From Pseudomonas sp. JUb42 (lineage in GTDB: Bacteria; Pseudomonadota; Gammaproteobacteria; Pseudomonadales; Pseudomonadaceae): a stretch of 64,000 nucleotides of DNA. The DNA lies in NCBI RefSeq assembly GCF_024807945.1, contig NZ_JANUFD010000003.1:62001-126000 (forward strand), in the 5' to 3' direction. Shown here piece after piece: positions 9,459-17,549 of the stretch (positions are counted from its first letter, which is position 1; each line of letters starts with the position of its first letter). Both the position numbers and the translations under genes were made by a program. A model generated the notes under the pieces. That model was given only the letters and a program-made list of their open reading frames with translations. It was not told the origin of the DNA and searched no databases.

Positions 9459-9944
9459 ATGGAACCCGGAAACGCCCAGCTGTCGATGACTGTATTGATG
9501 ACCCCGGACATGGCCAACTTCTCTGGCAACGTCCACGGCGGCACCCTGCTCAAGTACCTCGATGAAGTCGCCTACGCCTGCGCCAGCCGTTATGCCGGCC
9601 GCTACGTAGTGACCCTGTCGGTAGACCAGGTGATTTTCCGCGAGCCCATTCACGTAGGTGAACTGGTGACCTTCCTGGCATCGGTGAACTACACCGGCAA
9701 CACCTCCATGGAAGTCGGCATCAAGGTCGTGACCGAGAACATTCGCGAGCGTTCCGTACGCCATACCAACAGCTGCTTCTTCACCATGGTGGCCGTTGAC
9801 GACCAGCGTAAACCCGCCAGCGTCCCGCCATTGGAGCCGGAAAGCGGCGAAGGCAAGCGCCGCTTCATCCAGGCACAACAACGTCGCCAGATCCGCCAGG
9901 AACTGGAAAAGCGCTATCGCGAGATCAAGGACGAGACGTTGTAA
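9459..9944 (+). CDS. Acyl-CoA thioesterase, single hotdog domain
   Basis: The product hydrolyses acyl-CoA thioesters. The 161-residue protein has one hotdog domain with the signature NFSGNVHGGTLLKYLDEVAYACASRYAG, followed by VVTLSVDQVIFREPIHVGELVTF and ANVNYTGNTSMEVGIKV-like strands, and a basic C-terminal helix (QAQQRRQIRQELEKRYREIKDE). The start at 9459 (MEPGNAQLSMTVLM) matches the family start; the frame stays open upstream to 9312, but that part looks non-coding. The ribosome site is weak. It is divergent from the antiporter. Substrate chain length cannot be inferred. Confidence 0.87.
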   Translation: MEPGNAQLSMTVLMTPDMANFSGNVHGGTLLKYLDEVAYACASRYAGRYVVTLSVDQVIFREPIHVGELVTFLASVNYTGNTSMEVGIKVVTENIRERSVRHTNSCFFTMVAVDDQRKPASVPPLEPESGEGKRRFIQAQQRRQIRQELEKRYREIKDETL

Positions 9945-9961
9945 TCAGGTTGGAATGCTGT

Positions 9962-10054
9962 TGTGGGAGCCGGCTTGCTGGCGATGGCGGAGAATCAGTC
10001 AATGATGCCATTGCGAGCGCTTCGCACTCGATCGCCACCAAGGCGGCTCCCACA
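9962..10054. repeat. REP doublet (inverted REP pair)
   Basis: Outer arms TGTGGGAGCCG (9962-9972) and CGGCTCCCACA (10044-10054) are perfect inverted copies, with further pairing inside (GGCGATGG/CGATCGCC region). It fills the gap between two convergent genes, a usual place for Pseudomonas REP pairs, and may stabilise both 3' ends. Confidence 0.85.
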
Positions 10055-10073
10055 AAATCTCACTCTGACTCAA

Positions 10074-10940
10074 TTACAACTGCACCGCCTCAAACCGTAC
10101 CCGCGGATGGGCGATACGGTCCTGAGCCCTGACCAGCTCCAGTTCATAGCTACCGCAAGCCTGGGTTTCCAGCAGTACCTCGTGCACCGCCGATGCGGCG
10201 AACTCGAACGCTGCGACCAGGCTATCGCCCAGCAGCAACCGCGCCAGGAACAACCCCGAGGTCAGGTCGCCGACACCCACCGGCTGACGAGGAAAGGCCA
10301 GCAGAGGCCGGCGCAGGTGCCAACTGCCTTCGGGGGTCACCAACAACATCTCGAAACCATCTGGCTCTTTGCCCGGATAATCCAGGTGCTTGACCACAAT
10401 CGCTTTCGGGCCGCGCTCCAACAACGCCCGCGCCATGCCCAGGCAATCAGCCAGGGACGTCGGCTTGCGCCCTGCGAAGCTGTCCAGCTCCAACTGGTTG
10501 GGGCACAGGAGGTCAGCAACTACCGCTGCTTCATCCAATAGAAACCGGCTGACCTCCGGCGCCACGATGCAGCCTTTTTCCGGATGGCCCATTACCGGGT
10601 CGCACAGATACAGCGCCTTGGGATTGGCCGCCTTGATCCGCGCCACCCCTGTAAGGATCGCCCGCCCCTGATCGGCAGTGCCCAGATAGCCCGACAACAC
10701 CGCATCACAGTTGCCCAGCTCGCCAATGGCGGCGATGCCGTCGATCAGTGCCGGTATCTGCTGCGACGCCAGGACCTCTCCCGTCCATTGCTTGTATTGC
10801 GTGTGGTTGGAGAATTGCACCGTGTTGAGCGGCCAGACGTTCACCCCCAGGCGCTGCATCGGGAAGACCGCCGCGCTGTTGCCGGCATGACCGAAAACCA
10901 CATGGGACTGAATGGCGAGCAAATGGGGCGTACGCTTCAT
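10074..10940 (-). CDS. pdxY: Pyridoxal kinase PdxY
   Basis: This ribokinase-family enzyme phosphorylates pyridoxal to pyridoxal 5'-phosphate in vitamin B6 salvage. The 288-residue length is typical of PdxY. Visible hallmarks are [25 protein letters not shown] near the N terminus, [29 protein letters not shown], and the C-terminal anion-hole/catalytic [15 protein letters not shown] with the catalytic Asp in VGVGD. The start at 10940 ([12 protein letters not shown]) agrees with the family; ten extra in-frame residues upstream are not conserved. It is convergent with the thioesterase across a REP pair. Confidence 0.95.
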   Translation of the reverse strand: MKRTPHLLAIQSHVVFGHAGNSAAVFPMQRLGVNVWPLNTVQFSNHTQYKQWTGEVLASQQIPALIDGIAAIGELGNCDAVLSGYLGTADQGRAILTGVARIKAANPKALYLCDPVMGHPEKGCIVAPEVSRFLLDEAAVVADLLCPNQLELDSFAGRKPTSLADCLGMARALLERGPKAIVVKHLDYPGKEPDGFEMLLVTPEGSWHLRRPLLAFPRQPVGVGDLTSGLFLARLLLGDSLVAAFEFAASAVHEVLLETQACGSYELELVRAQDRIAHPRVRFEAVQL

Positions 10941-11053
10941 GATGGGGTCCTGAACACGATGCAAATGCATTCATTAGAAATTTAAGTCGCGCAGTATGGC
11001 CGCAAATCATCGGACACGGTTAAGCTGCAACTACTTAGTTGGAGCGCCCTGCC

Positions 11054-11449
11054 ATGCTGACCCTGGGAAACATTTTCGTGCTGATGCTGCTCTTGAGTGG
11101 CGCGGCGTGGTTGTGGCACGGCCACGGCTTGCGTGAGCGGGCATTGAGCCGGGTCAAGCAGCATTGCGCGCGGCTTGATCTGGAGCTACTCGACGAAAAC
11201 GTCGCCTTTCGCCGCTTTGCCTTTACCCGCGACGCCAACGGCCGCAAGCGCCTGGCCCGTGTGTATAACTTCGAGTTCACCGTGACCGGCGAGCAACGTC
11301 ATCCCGGCACCATCACCATGTTCGGCGCCAACACCGCGCAGATCGAGCTGGCGCCCTACCCCTTCGAAATCAAGACACCGCCACCGCGCAGCGCCGAGAT
11401 CATTCAACTCAGCGAATGGCGTCAGGAACACAACAAGTGGAAGCAGTGA
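11054..11449 (+). CDS. DUF3301 domain protein, single-pass membrane
   Basis: This 131-residue protein has one N-terminal membrane helix (MLTLGNIFVLMLLLSGAAWLWHGHGLRERAL) and a basic soluble domain typical of DUF3301 (RVKQHCARLDLELLDENVAFRR, RVYNFEFTVTGEQRHPGTITMFG). The start at 11054 is set by GGAG eight to nine bases upstream. Function of the family is unknown. It is convergent with the CobW-like GTPase gene, four bases apart. Confidence 0.85.
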   Translation: MLTLGNIFVLMLLLSGAAWLWHGHGLRERALSRVKQHCARLDLELLDENVAFRRFAFTRDANGRKRLARVYNFEFTVTGEQRHPGTITMFGANTAQIELAPYPFEIKTPPPRSAEIIQLSEWRQEHNKWKQ

Positions 11450-11453
11450 TCGC

Positions 11454-12425
11454 CTAAACCAGGCAGGCCGCCAACTGCGCCTGCAGGAAGGCAGCGTCCT
11501 GCTCGCGGGCAAAAATCAACTCAAGGCGTGAGTCCCTTCGCCATTCGCTAGGCTGCCAGCTAAACGCCGCGCCATCCAGCGCATTACCGGATACCCAGCC
11601 AGCATCGCTGTGGATAACCAGCTTGGCCCGCCGCCAATCCAGGCTTTGCAGCCAGTCCTGCAAGGCTCGCCGATCAAAGCATTGCGATGGATGCCAGCGC
11701 CAGCCGATGCTCCAACCTTCCTGCTGGCTTTGACTCAGGCAAATAGGCTGGCGCGGACAGGTCCAAATTGTCGGCATCTGCGCCAGACTGGCGGCAGGCT
11801 TGTCCACAGGCAAATTGTCCCCACCGACCTGGCTCTGGTTATCCACACCCGGCAACTCACTCAGCGGCAACACGCCCTGCTCGGTCCAGTACAACGCCCG
11901 ATCCGGCAAAGCCGCCACCAGTTGCTGACGCACCGCCTCATCGAGCCCGGCAGACTTGTTCAATATCAGCAGCCCGGCATCCGCCAACGCTTCCTGCTGG
12001 CTCGATGGCAGCGCCTGTCCTGCTGCCATGGCCGTGGCATCGAGCACCATCACACTGGGCTGTAGCGCCAGCACACCGAGCCATGGTGCCTGCCGCAGCT
12101 GTGCCAGCAACTGCGCGGGATGGCCCAGGCCGGAAGGCTCGATAAACAAGCGGTCAGGCCTGGCCTTGCGCAGCAGCCGCCCGAGGCCGATCTGGAACGG
12201 CGCGCCATTCACACAGCACAGGCAGCCCCCAGCCACTTCGCCAAGTGCGATACCATCGGCAGCCGTGGTCAGCAGGGCGGCATCCAGGCCGATCTGACCG
12301 AACTCGTTGATCAGGATCGCCCAGCGTTCAGCGGCCGGTTTCTGCGCCAGCAGATGCTTGATCAGACTGGTTTTGCCCGCGCCCAACGGGCCGGCAATGA
12401 GATGGGTAGGAATGTTTTGCAACAT
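11454..12425 (-). CDS. CobW/COG0523-family GTP-binding protein (YjiA-like)
   Basis: This 323-residue G3E-family GTPase probably acts as a metallochaperone. The P-loop is GPLGAGKTSL (12-21); the metal-binding CxCC motif is in GEVAGGCLCCVNG; IEPSGLGHP is the Walker B/switch region; LLILNKSAG replaces the usual NKxD base-recognition motif with NKSA, a noticeable change. A CobW C-terminal domain follows from about residue 235. The start at 12425 (MLQNIPTHLIAGP) places the P-loop correctly. It differs from ZigA nearby (shorter, divergent sequence) and no Zur-like box precedes it, so zinc control is not shown. Confidence 0.88.
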   Translation of the reverse strand: MLQNIPTHLIAGPLGAGKTSLIKHLLAQKPAAERWAILINEFGQIGLDAALLTTAADGIALGEVAGGCLCCVNGAPFQIGLGRLLRKARPDRLFIEPSGLGHPAQLLAQLRQAPWLGVLALQPSVMVLDATAMAAGQALPSSQQEALADAGLLILNKSAGLDEAVRQQLVAALPDRALYWTEQGVLPLSELPGVDNQSQVGGDNLPVDKPAASLAQMPTIWTCPRQPICLSQSQQEGWSIGWRWHPSQCFDRRALQDWLQSLDWRRAKLVIHSDAGWVSGNALDGAAFSWQPSEWRRDSRLELIFAREQDAAFLQAQLAACLV

Positions 12426-12478
12426 GATGGCGGCTTCTGAGAATGCTTGAGACGACCGGAACAGACGGGAAGATGACG

Positions 12479-12859
12479 ATGCACAGCCTGCGCCTGACAG
12501 TGATGATCCTGGTCTTGAGCGCAAGCCAGGCCTGGGCCGAAGCTTGCATCGTGCACAGTCAGGGCGAACGGGTGGACGTCAAGGTCTGCCAGAGCAACCG
12601 CACGATCCCGCCGCAACTGTTCCACGACGGTTTTTGCAAACCGCAGCTGGCGGGGCAGAAGGTCGATGTGACCTTCGCCGAGCAATGTCCTACCGGGGCA
12701 TTTGGCGTATGCAGCAACGCACTGGTCGCCAATATGCCCTATCGCCAGGATATTCACTATTACGGCGTCGCCACCGACACGCGCTTTCTCAAGCCTTTCT
12801 GTGAGCAGCAGAGCCAGGGCAAATGGTCGTTAGGCGAGCCAATCCAGAGTCAGCAATAG
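12479..12859 (+). CDS. Small secreted cysteine-containing protein of unknown function
   Basis: This 126-residue protein has a signal peptide (MHSLRLTVMILVLSASQAWA) and a mature part with six cysteines (ACIVHS, KVCQSN, GFCKPQ, EQCPTG, VCSN, PFCEQQ), suggesting disulfides in the periplasm. GGGAAG at 12467-12472 favours the second ATG (12479) over the one at 12473. I do not recognise the family. The last 30 bases overlap the end of the convergent DUF1826 gene. It is divergent from the CobW-like GTPase. Confidence 0.7.
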   Translation: MHSLRLTVMILVLSASQAWAEACIVHSQGERVDVKVCQSNRTIPPQLFHDGFCKPQLAGQKVDVTFAEQCPTGAFGVCSNALVANMPYRQDIHYYGVATDTRFLKPFCEQQSQGKWSLGEPIQSQQ

Positions 12860-13480
12860 GCGCCGTTCATTCCGCCCCGGCTGCGGCGAACGATGCACCA
12901 GACCGTGCCCCTCATTGCCAATCCAGCGTTCGCCCTTGAGCAGGGCGACATCGCCGCAATTGATTTGCTGGATCAGTTGCGGGTCTTGCGGCTCGGCCTC
13001 GGCGCTACCCAGGGCCTTGCGGTCGATAACCCCTTCCTTGAGCCACTGGCTGCCGATACCGGCATAGGTGCTGATCAAGCGCACCGGCACATGATCGACG
13101 TGGAAGCGCGGGCACATGGCCTTGTCCAGAATGCGCAGGCGCAAACCCACGCACGAAGCGCCCAGTAGGCAGGCGTAGGCGCTGACCAGCCAGGACACAT
13201 CGGCGATAAACCCGGCATAGCCCTGCAAGTCGGTGTAGCCCGCCGCCAAGCCCTGTAAATTGGGCTCGCCGTCACCTTCGCCCATTTCCAGGGTCATGGA
13301 CTCCGCCAGGGGCTGCCCCTGGGCCAGCAGCAAGGCACCGAAGTCTTCGATATGGGCGGGCAATTGCCGTTGCCAGATCGACAGGTTCACACCGTCTTCC
13401 AGTATCTGGCTGAGCACCCCGGGGTTGTCACCGCGAATCTGCCGCACCTCAGGGTGCCACCTCAAATCAGGAGCGAGCAT
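12830..13480 (-). CDS. DUF1826 domain protein of the zinc-starvation block
   Basis: This 216-residue cytoplasmic protein has the DUF1826 pattern, with CPRFHVDHVPVRLISTYAGIGSQWL in the centre and LKGERWIGNEGHGLVHRSPQPGRNERRLLLTLDWLA at the C terminus. The HxDH and HRSP residues resemble a metal-binding cupin-like site, but this is inference. Its ATG overlaps the TGA of zigA (TGATG at 13478-13482), so it is translationally coupled to zigA. The same zigA-DUF1826 order is found in the Zur regulon of other pseudomonads. Function unknown. Confidence 0.85.
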   Translation of the reverse strand: MLAPDLRWHPEVRQIRGDNPGVLSQILEDGVNLSIWQRQLPAHIEDFGALLLAQGQPLAESMTLEMGEGDGEPNLQGLAAGYTDLQGYAGFIADVSWLVSAYACLLGASCVGLRLRILDKAMCPRFHVDHVPVRLISTYAGIGSQWLKEGVIDRKALGSAEAEPQDPQLIQQINCGDVALLKGERWIGNEGHGLVHRSPQPGRNERRLLLTLDWLA

Positions 13481-14685
13481 CAGGCGGCCTCTTCATGCCA
13501 GTCGCCGAACGGATCCGGCAGTTTCTGCCAGCTAATCACGCCTTCGGCCATCTCGGCGTCGGTCAGCAGACAGTCGTTCAACTCTTGGGTCAGCAGCGGG
13601 AAATCGATGTTCTGACCGATAAACACCAGCTCCTGGCGGCAGTCACCGGCTTCGACGTTCCAGTTTTCCATGATCGCCTGAGTGTCCTGCTGATCCTGCG
13701 GCCAGTGCTCGCGCGGCACAAAACGCCACCAACGCCCGGCAAAGCCATGACGCATCAAGCCACCGGCCTGGGACCAACTGCCAGCCTCTTTGTACTTGCT
13801 CGCCAGCCAGAAGAAACCCTTGGAGCGCAGCAACTTGCCGTTAGTCCAGGGCCGGTTGATAAAGGCAAAGAAACGCTCCGGGTGAAAGGGCCGACGTGCC
13901 CGGTAAGCGGTGGAGGCGATGCCATATTCTTCGGTCTCCGGGACATGCTCGCCGCGCATTTCCCTGAGCCAACCGGGCGCCTGGGCGGCACGTTCGAAGT
14001 CGAAACGGCCGGTATTGAGGATGGTTTCCAAAGGAATCTGGCCCATGACCATGGGCACGACATTGGCTTGAGCATTGAGCCGCTTGAGAATGGCCATCAG
14101 CTCTTCACGATCGCTTTGGCTGATGAGGTCGATCTTGCTGATCAGGATCACATCGGCGAACTCGATCTGGTCGATCAGCAGGTCGGTGATGGAGCGCTCG
14201 TCGTCCTCGCCCATGGTTTCGCCACGGGTCGCCAGGCTCTCGGCAGCCTGGTAATCGGCGAGAAAATTCAGACCATCAACCACCGTCACCATGGTGTCCA
14301 GGCGCGCGATATCGGCCAGACTGACGCCCTCCTCGTCGCGGAAAGTAAAGGTCTCGGCAACTGGCAGCGGCTCGGAGATGCCGGTAGATTCGATCAGCAG
14401 ATAATCGAAACGGCCATCCCGGGCCAGACGGCTGACTTCTTCGAGCAGATCTTCGCGCAAGGTGCAGCAGATGCAGCCGTTGCTCATTTCGATGAGTTTT
14501 TCTTCGGCGCGGTTTAGGCTGACATCGCGCTGGACTTCGCCGCCATCGATGTTGATTTCGCTCATATCGTTGACGATGACCGCAACGCGCAGGTTTTCAC
14601 GGTTGCGCAGGACGTAATTGAGCAGGGTGCTTTTGCCCGCGCCAAGAAAGCCGGACAAGACGGTAACGGGGAGAGGATTGGACAT
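13480..14685 (-). CDS. zigA: Zinc-responsive GTP-binding metallochaperone ZigA (COG0523)
   Basis: This 401-residue G3E GTPase is proposed to deliver zinc to client proteins when zinc is scarce. The P-loop is [16 protein letters not shown] (11-26), the CxCC metal site is in [18 protein letters not shown], the switch region is [16 protein letters not shown], and the base-recognition motif is LISKIDLIS. The CobW C-terminal domain runs from about residue 240. The start at 14685 ([12 protein letters not shown]) is chosen by family; an in-frame ATG at 14697 is possible. A Zur-box-like palindrome lies 73 bases upstream, and the DUF1826 gene is coupled downstream. Confidence 0.93.
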   Translation of the reverse strand: MSNPLPVTVLSGFLGAGKSTLLNYVLRNRENLRVAVIVNDMSEINIDGGEVQRDVSLNRAEEKLIEMSNGCICCTLREDLLEEVSRLARDGRFDYLLIESTGISEPLPVAETFTFRDEEGVSLADIARLDTMVTVVDGLNFLADYQAAESLATRGETMGEDDERSITDLLIDQIEFADVILISKIDLISQSDREELMAILKRLNAQANVVPMVMGQIPLETILNTGRFDFERAAQAPGWLREMRGEHVPETEEYGIASTAYRARRPFHPERFFAFINRPWTNGKLLRSKGFFWLASKYKEAGSWSQAGGLMRHGFAGRWWRFVPREHWPQDQQDTQAIMENWNVEAGDCRQELVFIGQNIDFPLLTQELNDCLLTDAEMAEGVISWQKLPDPFGDWHEEAA

Positions 14686-14757
14686 GTCGGTTCTCATCAG
14701 CGGTTTCAGGGTGCCGGCTTTGTTTGCGCTCGGTCGGCCCGTTCAGATCAATGCCAA

Positions 14758-14772
14758 TGTTATATTATAACA
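14758..14772. promoter_or_regulatory. Zur-box-like palindrome between zigA and a secreted-protein gene
   Basis: TGTTATATTATAACA is a perfect odd-centred palindrome and matches the gamma-proteobacterial Zur operator style (TGTTATAnTATAACA). It sits 73 bases before zigA and 38 bases before the rightward gene, so it could repress both under zinc sufficiency. Confidence 0.8.
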
Positions 14773-14810
14773 ATGCAAATTAGCCAACCCCGTTCATCGA
14801 AGGACTGCAC

Positions 14811-15206
14811 ATGACTTCCCTTGTGAAAACTCTGCTGGTGCTGAGTCTGCTTGCCAGCACGATGGCCATGGCTGCGCCGCCGCAGACGGGCAACGGGCGG
14901 GCGCTGTGTGCACAAAGTGCGAATCTGTTGGCGTGCTACGACCCGGACGGCAACACCTACAGCGTCGCCACGGCGGGCAAGACCACCTGGTTGCGGGGGT
15001 ATGAAGCGGGGACGAATCGACACTGGGTGCAGACCAGCAGCCGCTATGGCCAACTGACCTTTTTCAGCGGCCTGGCCACCGACGGCGAGGCTTGGATCGG
15101 CACCATTCAGAGGGTGGGCTGGACGACCATCAGCCGGGTGTCCAGCTCAAGCGGCACGCGCACGAAGATCATTTGCAGCCGGGTGACCGGCTGCCATCAG
15201 GGCTAG
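14811..15206 (+). CDS. Small secreted protein of unknown function, probably Zur-controlled
   Basis: This 131-residue protein has a signal peptide (MTSLVKTLLVLSLLASTMAMA) and a mature part with four cysteines in two pairs (ALCAQSANLLACYD and IICSRVTGC), likely two disulfides. The middle is rich in Gly, Thr, Ser and Trp (KTTWLRGYEAGTNRHWVQ). I do not recognise the family. Its start is 39 bases after a Zur-box-like palindrome shared with zigA, so it may be part of the zinc-starvation response. In P. aeruginosa the corresponding block carries dksA2, which is not present here. Confidence 0.72.
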   Translation: MTSLVKTLLVLSLLASTMAMAAPPQTGNGRALCAQSANLLACYDPDGNTYSVATAGKTTWLRGYEAGTNRHWVQTSSRYGQLTFFSGLATDGEAWIGTIQRVGWTTISRVSSSSGTRTKIICSRVTGCHQG

Positions 15207-15209
15207 GGT

Positions 15210-16454
15210 TTACACCAGCGCCTGATTGATGAGCTTCTGCTCCTCCTGCCAGGCCACGTAGGAACCTACCGGAGGGTTGCGTCGGAAGTACTGTTGCAAG
15301 CCATCGAACAGGCCGTCGGCGACTGCCTGTTGGTGACGCGCTGTAACCAGCCGCTGACTGTCCTTGGCGTTGGAGATAAAACCGGTCTCGACCAGAATCG
15401 ACGGCACATCCGGCGACTTGAGCACGGCAAAGCCGGCCTGCTCGACACGCTTCTGATGCAGCGAGGTGACGTCAGCCAGGCTGCCGAGAATGGTGTTGCC
15501 CAGTTGCAGGCTGGCCGCGATGGTGGCGTTCATCGACATGTCGAGAATCACCCCGGCCAGCATCGGGTCCTTGTCCTTGAGATTGAGCAGGCTGTTGGCG
15601 CCCAGCAGGTCAGCACCGTTCTCGCGCTGCGCCATGAAACGCGCCGTCGCCGACGTAGCGCCGCCCTCTGACAAGGCGAACACCGAGGCTCCGGAAGCCG
15701 TCAGACGCGGTGCAGCATCGGCGTGAACCGAAATGAACATATCGGCGTTGTACTTGTGGGCCAGGTCCACGCGCTTGCGCAGCGGCACGAAGAAGTCATC
15801 GTTTCGTACCAGACGCACGTCATAGCCCTTCTCACGCTTGAGGCGCTTGGCCAACAGCTGTGCGATGGAGAGCACCACGTCTTTTTCCCGCTCGCCGCGA
15901 GAACCGATAGCACCCGGATCCTTGCCCCCATGACCGGCATCCACCACGACCATAATGTCGCGCTTGCGCTGGCCCTTCTCCGGCGTCGGCAGGCTCGGCG
16001 GGGCACTGACTGGCGCTGCTGCGATTACCGCTGCCGGTGCATGGATATGCGCCGAATCGCCCATGTCCAGCACCAGGCGATGGCCCTGAGAGCCCTCCGG
16101 GCCAAGCAGGAAGCTGTTGAGCTTCACCGGCGCCGTCAGGTCGAGGACGATCCGCGTGTCTTCGCCAGTGCCGTAGTGCCCGGAGCGAATGGACTTGATC
16201 GGGGTATTGGCCAGGGCCAACTGATTGAAATCACCGGTCAGGCGCGCACCGCTGATATCGATGATCAAGCGATCAGGCGAGGTCAGGGTGAAAGTCTTGT
16301 ATTGCACCGGGCCGCTGAGGTCGAGTACCAGGCGCAACTTGTCGTCGCTGCGCCAGATACGCGCGTTGCGGATTTGCGTTGCGTAAGCGCCCAAAGGCAA
16401 CGACAGCGCTGCGCTGGCAAGCAGCATATTGAGCAGCATTTGACGTCTATGCAT
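15210..16454 (-). CDS. N-acetylmuramoyl-L-alanine amidase (AmiA/AmiC type, zinc-starvation paralogue)
   Basis: This periplasmic zinc amidase cleaves the lactyl-amide bond of peptidoglycan and helps daughter-cell separation. The 414-residue protein has a signal peptide (MHRRQMLLNMLLASAALSLPLGAYA), an AMIN domain (about 28-135), a proline/alanine linker, and an Amidase_3 domain from about residue 170. That domain carries VDAGHGGKDPGAIG (zinc His), REKDVVL (Glu), SVHADA (His) and VETGFISN (catalytic Glu). The start at 16454 gives the signal peptide; the open frame extends to 16607 without support. It is divergent from folE2 with a Zur-like box between them, as in the P. aeruginosa zinc block. 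Confidence 0.93.
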   Translation of the reverse strand: MHRRQMLLNMLLASAALSLPLGAYATQIRNARIWRSDDKLRLVLDLSGPVQYKTFTLTSPDRLIIDISGARLTGDFNQLALANTPIKSIRSGHYGTGEDTRIVLDLTAPVKLNSFLLGPEGSQGHRLVLDMGDSAHIHAPAAVIAAAPVSAPPSLPTPEKGQRKRDIMVVVDAGHGGKDPGAIGSRGEREKDVVLSIAQLLAKRLKREKGYDVRLVRNDDFFVPLRKRVDLAHKYNADMFISVHADAAPRLTASGASVFALSEGGATSATARFMAQRENGADLLGANSLLNLKDKDPMLAGVILDMSMNATIAASLQLGNTILGSLADVTSLHQKRVEQAGFAVLKSPDVPSILVETGFISNAKDSQRLVTARHQQAVADGLFDGLQQYFRRNPPVGSYVAWQEEQKLINQALV

Positions 16455-16514
16455 GACATGTCCCACTGAATAAGAGCGAGCATCCCAGCTCAAAAAAGAA
16501 ATCGTCGCTACAAA

Positions 16515-16529
16515 TGTAATAATATAACA
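16515..16529. promoter_or_regulatory. Zur-box-like sequence between the amidase gene and folE2
   Basis: TGTAATAATATAACA agrees at 13 of 15 positions with the perfect palindrome at 14758. It lies 61 bases before the amidase start and 30 bases before folE2, consistent with shared zinc-dependent repression. Confidence 0.75.
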
Positions 16530-16559
16530 TGATGTTTCATACCGACGATGGACCCTTTC

Positions 16560-17456
16560 ATGAATGCCGTGACCCTGCCTGATATCGCCGCGCAAACCGC
16601 CAAACAATCTCTTTCACTGAACTGGGTCGGCATGTGTGGCATCGCCCTGCCTGTGCAGCTCGAAGGCCAGCAGGTCAGCGCCGAGGCCGACGTCGGCGTC
16701 AGCCTGGATAACGGTGAAGCTCGCGGTATTCATATGTCGCGCCTGTACCTGGCACTGGAGGACCTGGAGAACGGCAACCTGACGCCAGAGCAACTGCGCC
16801 AGGTATTGCAACGCTTTCTGGACAGCCACCAAGGCTTGTCCAACAGCGCCTATCTACGTCTTCACACCGAAATCCTGCTGAAACGTCCGGCATTGGTCAG
16901 CCCCCTCGCGGGATGGAAATCCTATCCAATCAGTATCTTTGCGCAGTTGGAAAATGGAGTGTTCCACGTGGAACTAAATTTTGACGTGGCCTACTCCTCG
17001 ACCTGCCCTTGCTCGGCGGCACTGGCAAGGCAGCTCATCCAGCAACAGTTCACTGACGACTTCGCCAGCAAGCATCTCGACTATGACGCCGTACTGGAGT
17101 GGCTGGGCTCGACACAAGGCATTGTCGCCACGCCGCATAGTCAGAGAAGTAACGCTAAAATCTGCCTGCAACTCAATGAATTTACAAATGAATTTCTCTT
17201 TAAAAATCTCATTGATCAGACCGAAGCTGCACTGGGAACCGCCGTGCAAACCGCGGTGAAGCGTGCGGATGAGCAGGCTTTCGCCTTGGCCAATGGGCAG
17301 AATCTGATGTTTTGCGAGGATGCCGCCCGTCGCCTGCATCGCATGCTCAAGCGCAATCCGGCGATAGGCGGTTTCAGTCTGACGGTCGTGCATGCCGAAA
17401 GCCTGCATGCCCATGACGCCGTCGCCCAGAGCAGCTGGAACTGGCGAGCTGCCTGA
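16560..17456 (+). CDS. folE2: GTP cyclohydrolase FolE2 (zinc-independent type IB)
   Basis: The enzyme converts GTP to dihydroneopterin triphosphate, the first step of folate synthesis, and can replace zinc-dependent FolE during zinc starvation. The 298-residue protein has the type IB pattern: NWVGMCGIALPV near the N terminus, GIHMSRLY, and the catalytic-cysteine segment DVAYSSTCPCSAALARQL, then AKICLQLNEF and GFSLTVVHAESLHAHDA. The start at 16560 (MNAVTLPDIAAQ) fits relatives; an ATG 12 bases upstream adds MDPF. A Zur-like box lies just upstream. Confidence 0.95.
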   Translation: MNAVTLPDIAAQTAKQSLSLNWVGMCGIALPVQLEGQQVSAEADVGVSLDNGEARGIHMSRLYLALEDLENGNLTPEQLRQVLQRFLDSHQGLSNSAYLRLHTEILLKRPALVSPLAGWKSYPISIFAQLENGVFHVELNFDVAYSSTCPCSAALARQLIQQQFTDDFASKHLDYDAVLEWLGSTQGIVATPHSQRSNAKICLQLNEFTNEFLFKNLIDQTEAALGTAVQTAVKRADEQAFALANGQNLMFCEDAARRLHRMLKRNPAIGGFSLTVVHAESLHAHDAVAQSSWNWRAA

Positions 17457-17549
17457 GAGCTGAACAAGCGCAGAGAAATCATGTGTGTGATCGCGGTTCC
17501 CTCTAAACTTGGCGACCGCTCCCTTGTTCACATGCCATGAGGTTTCACG

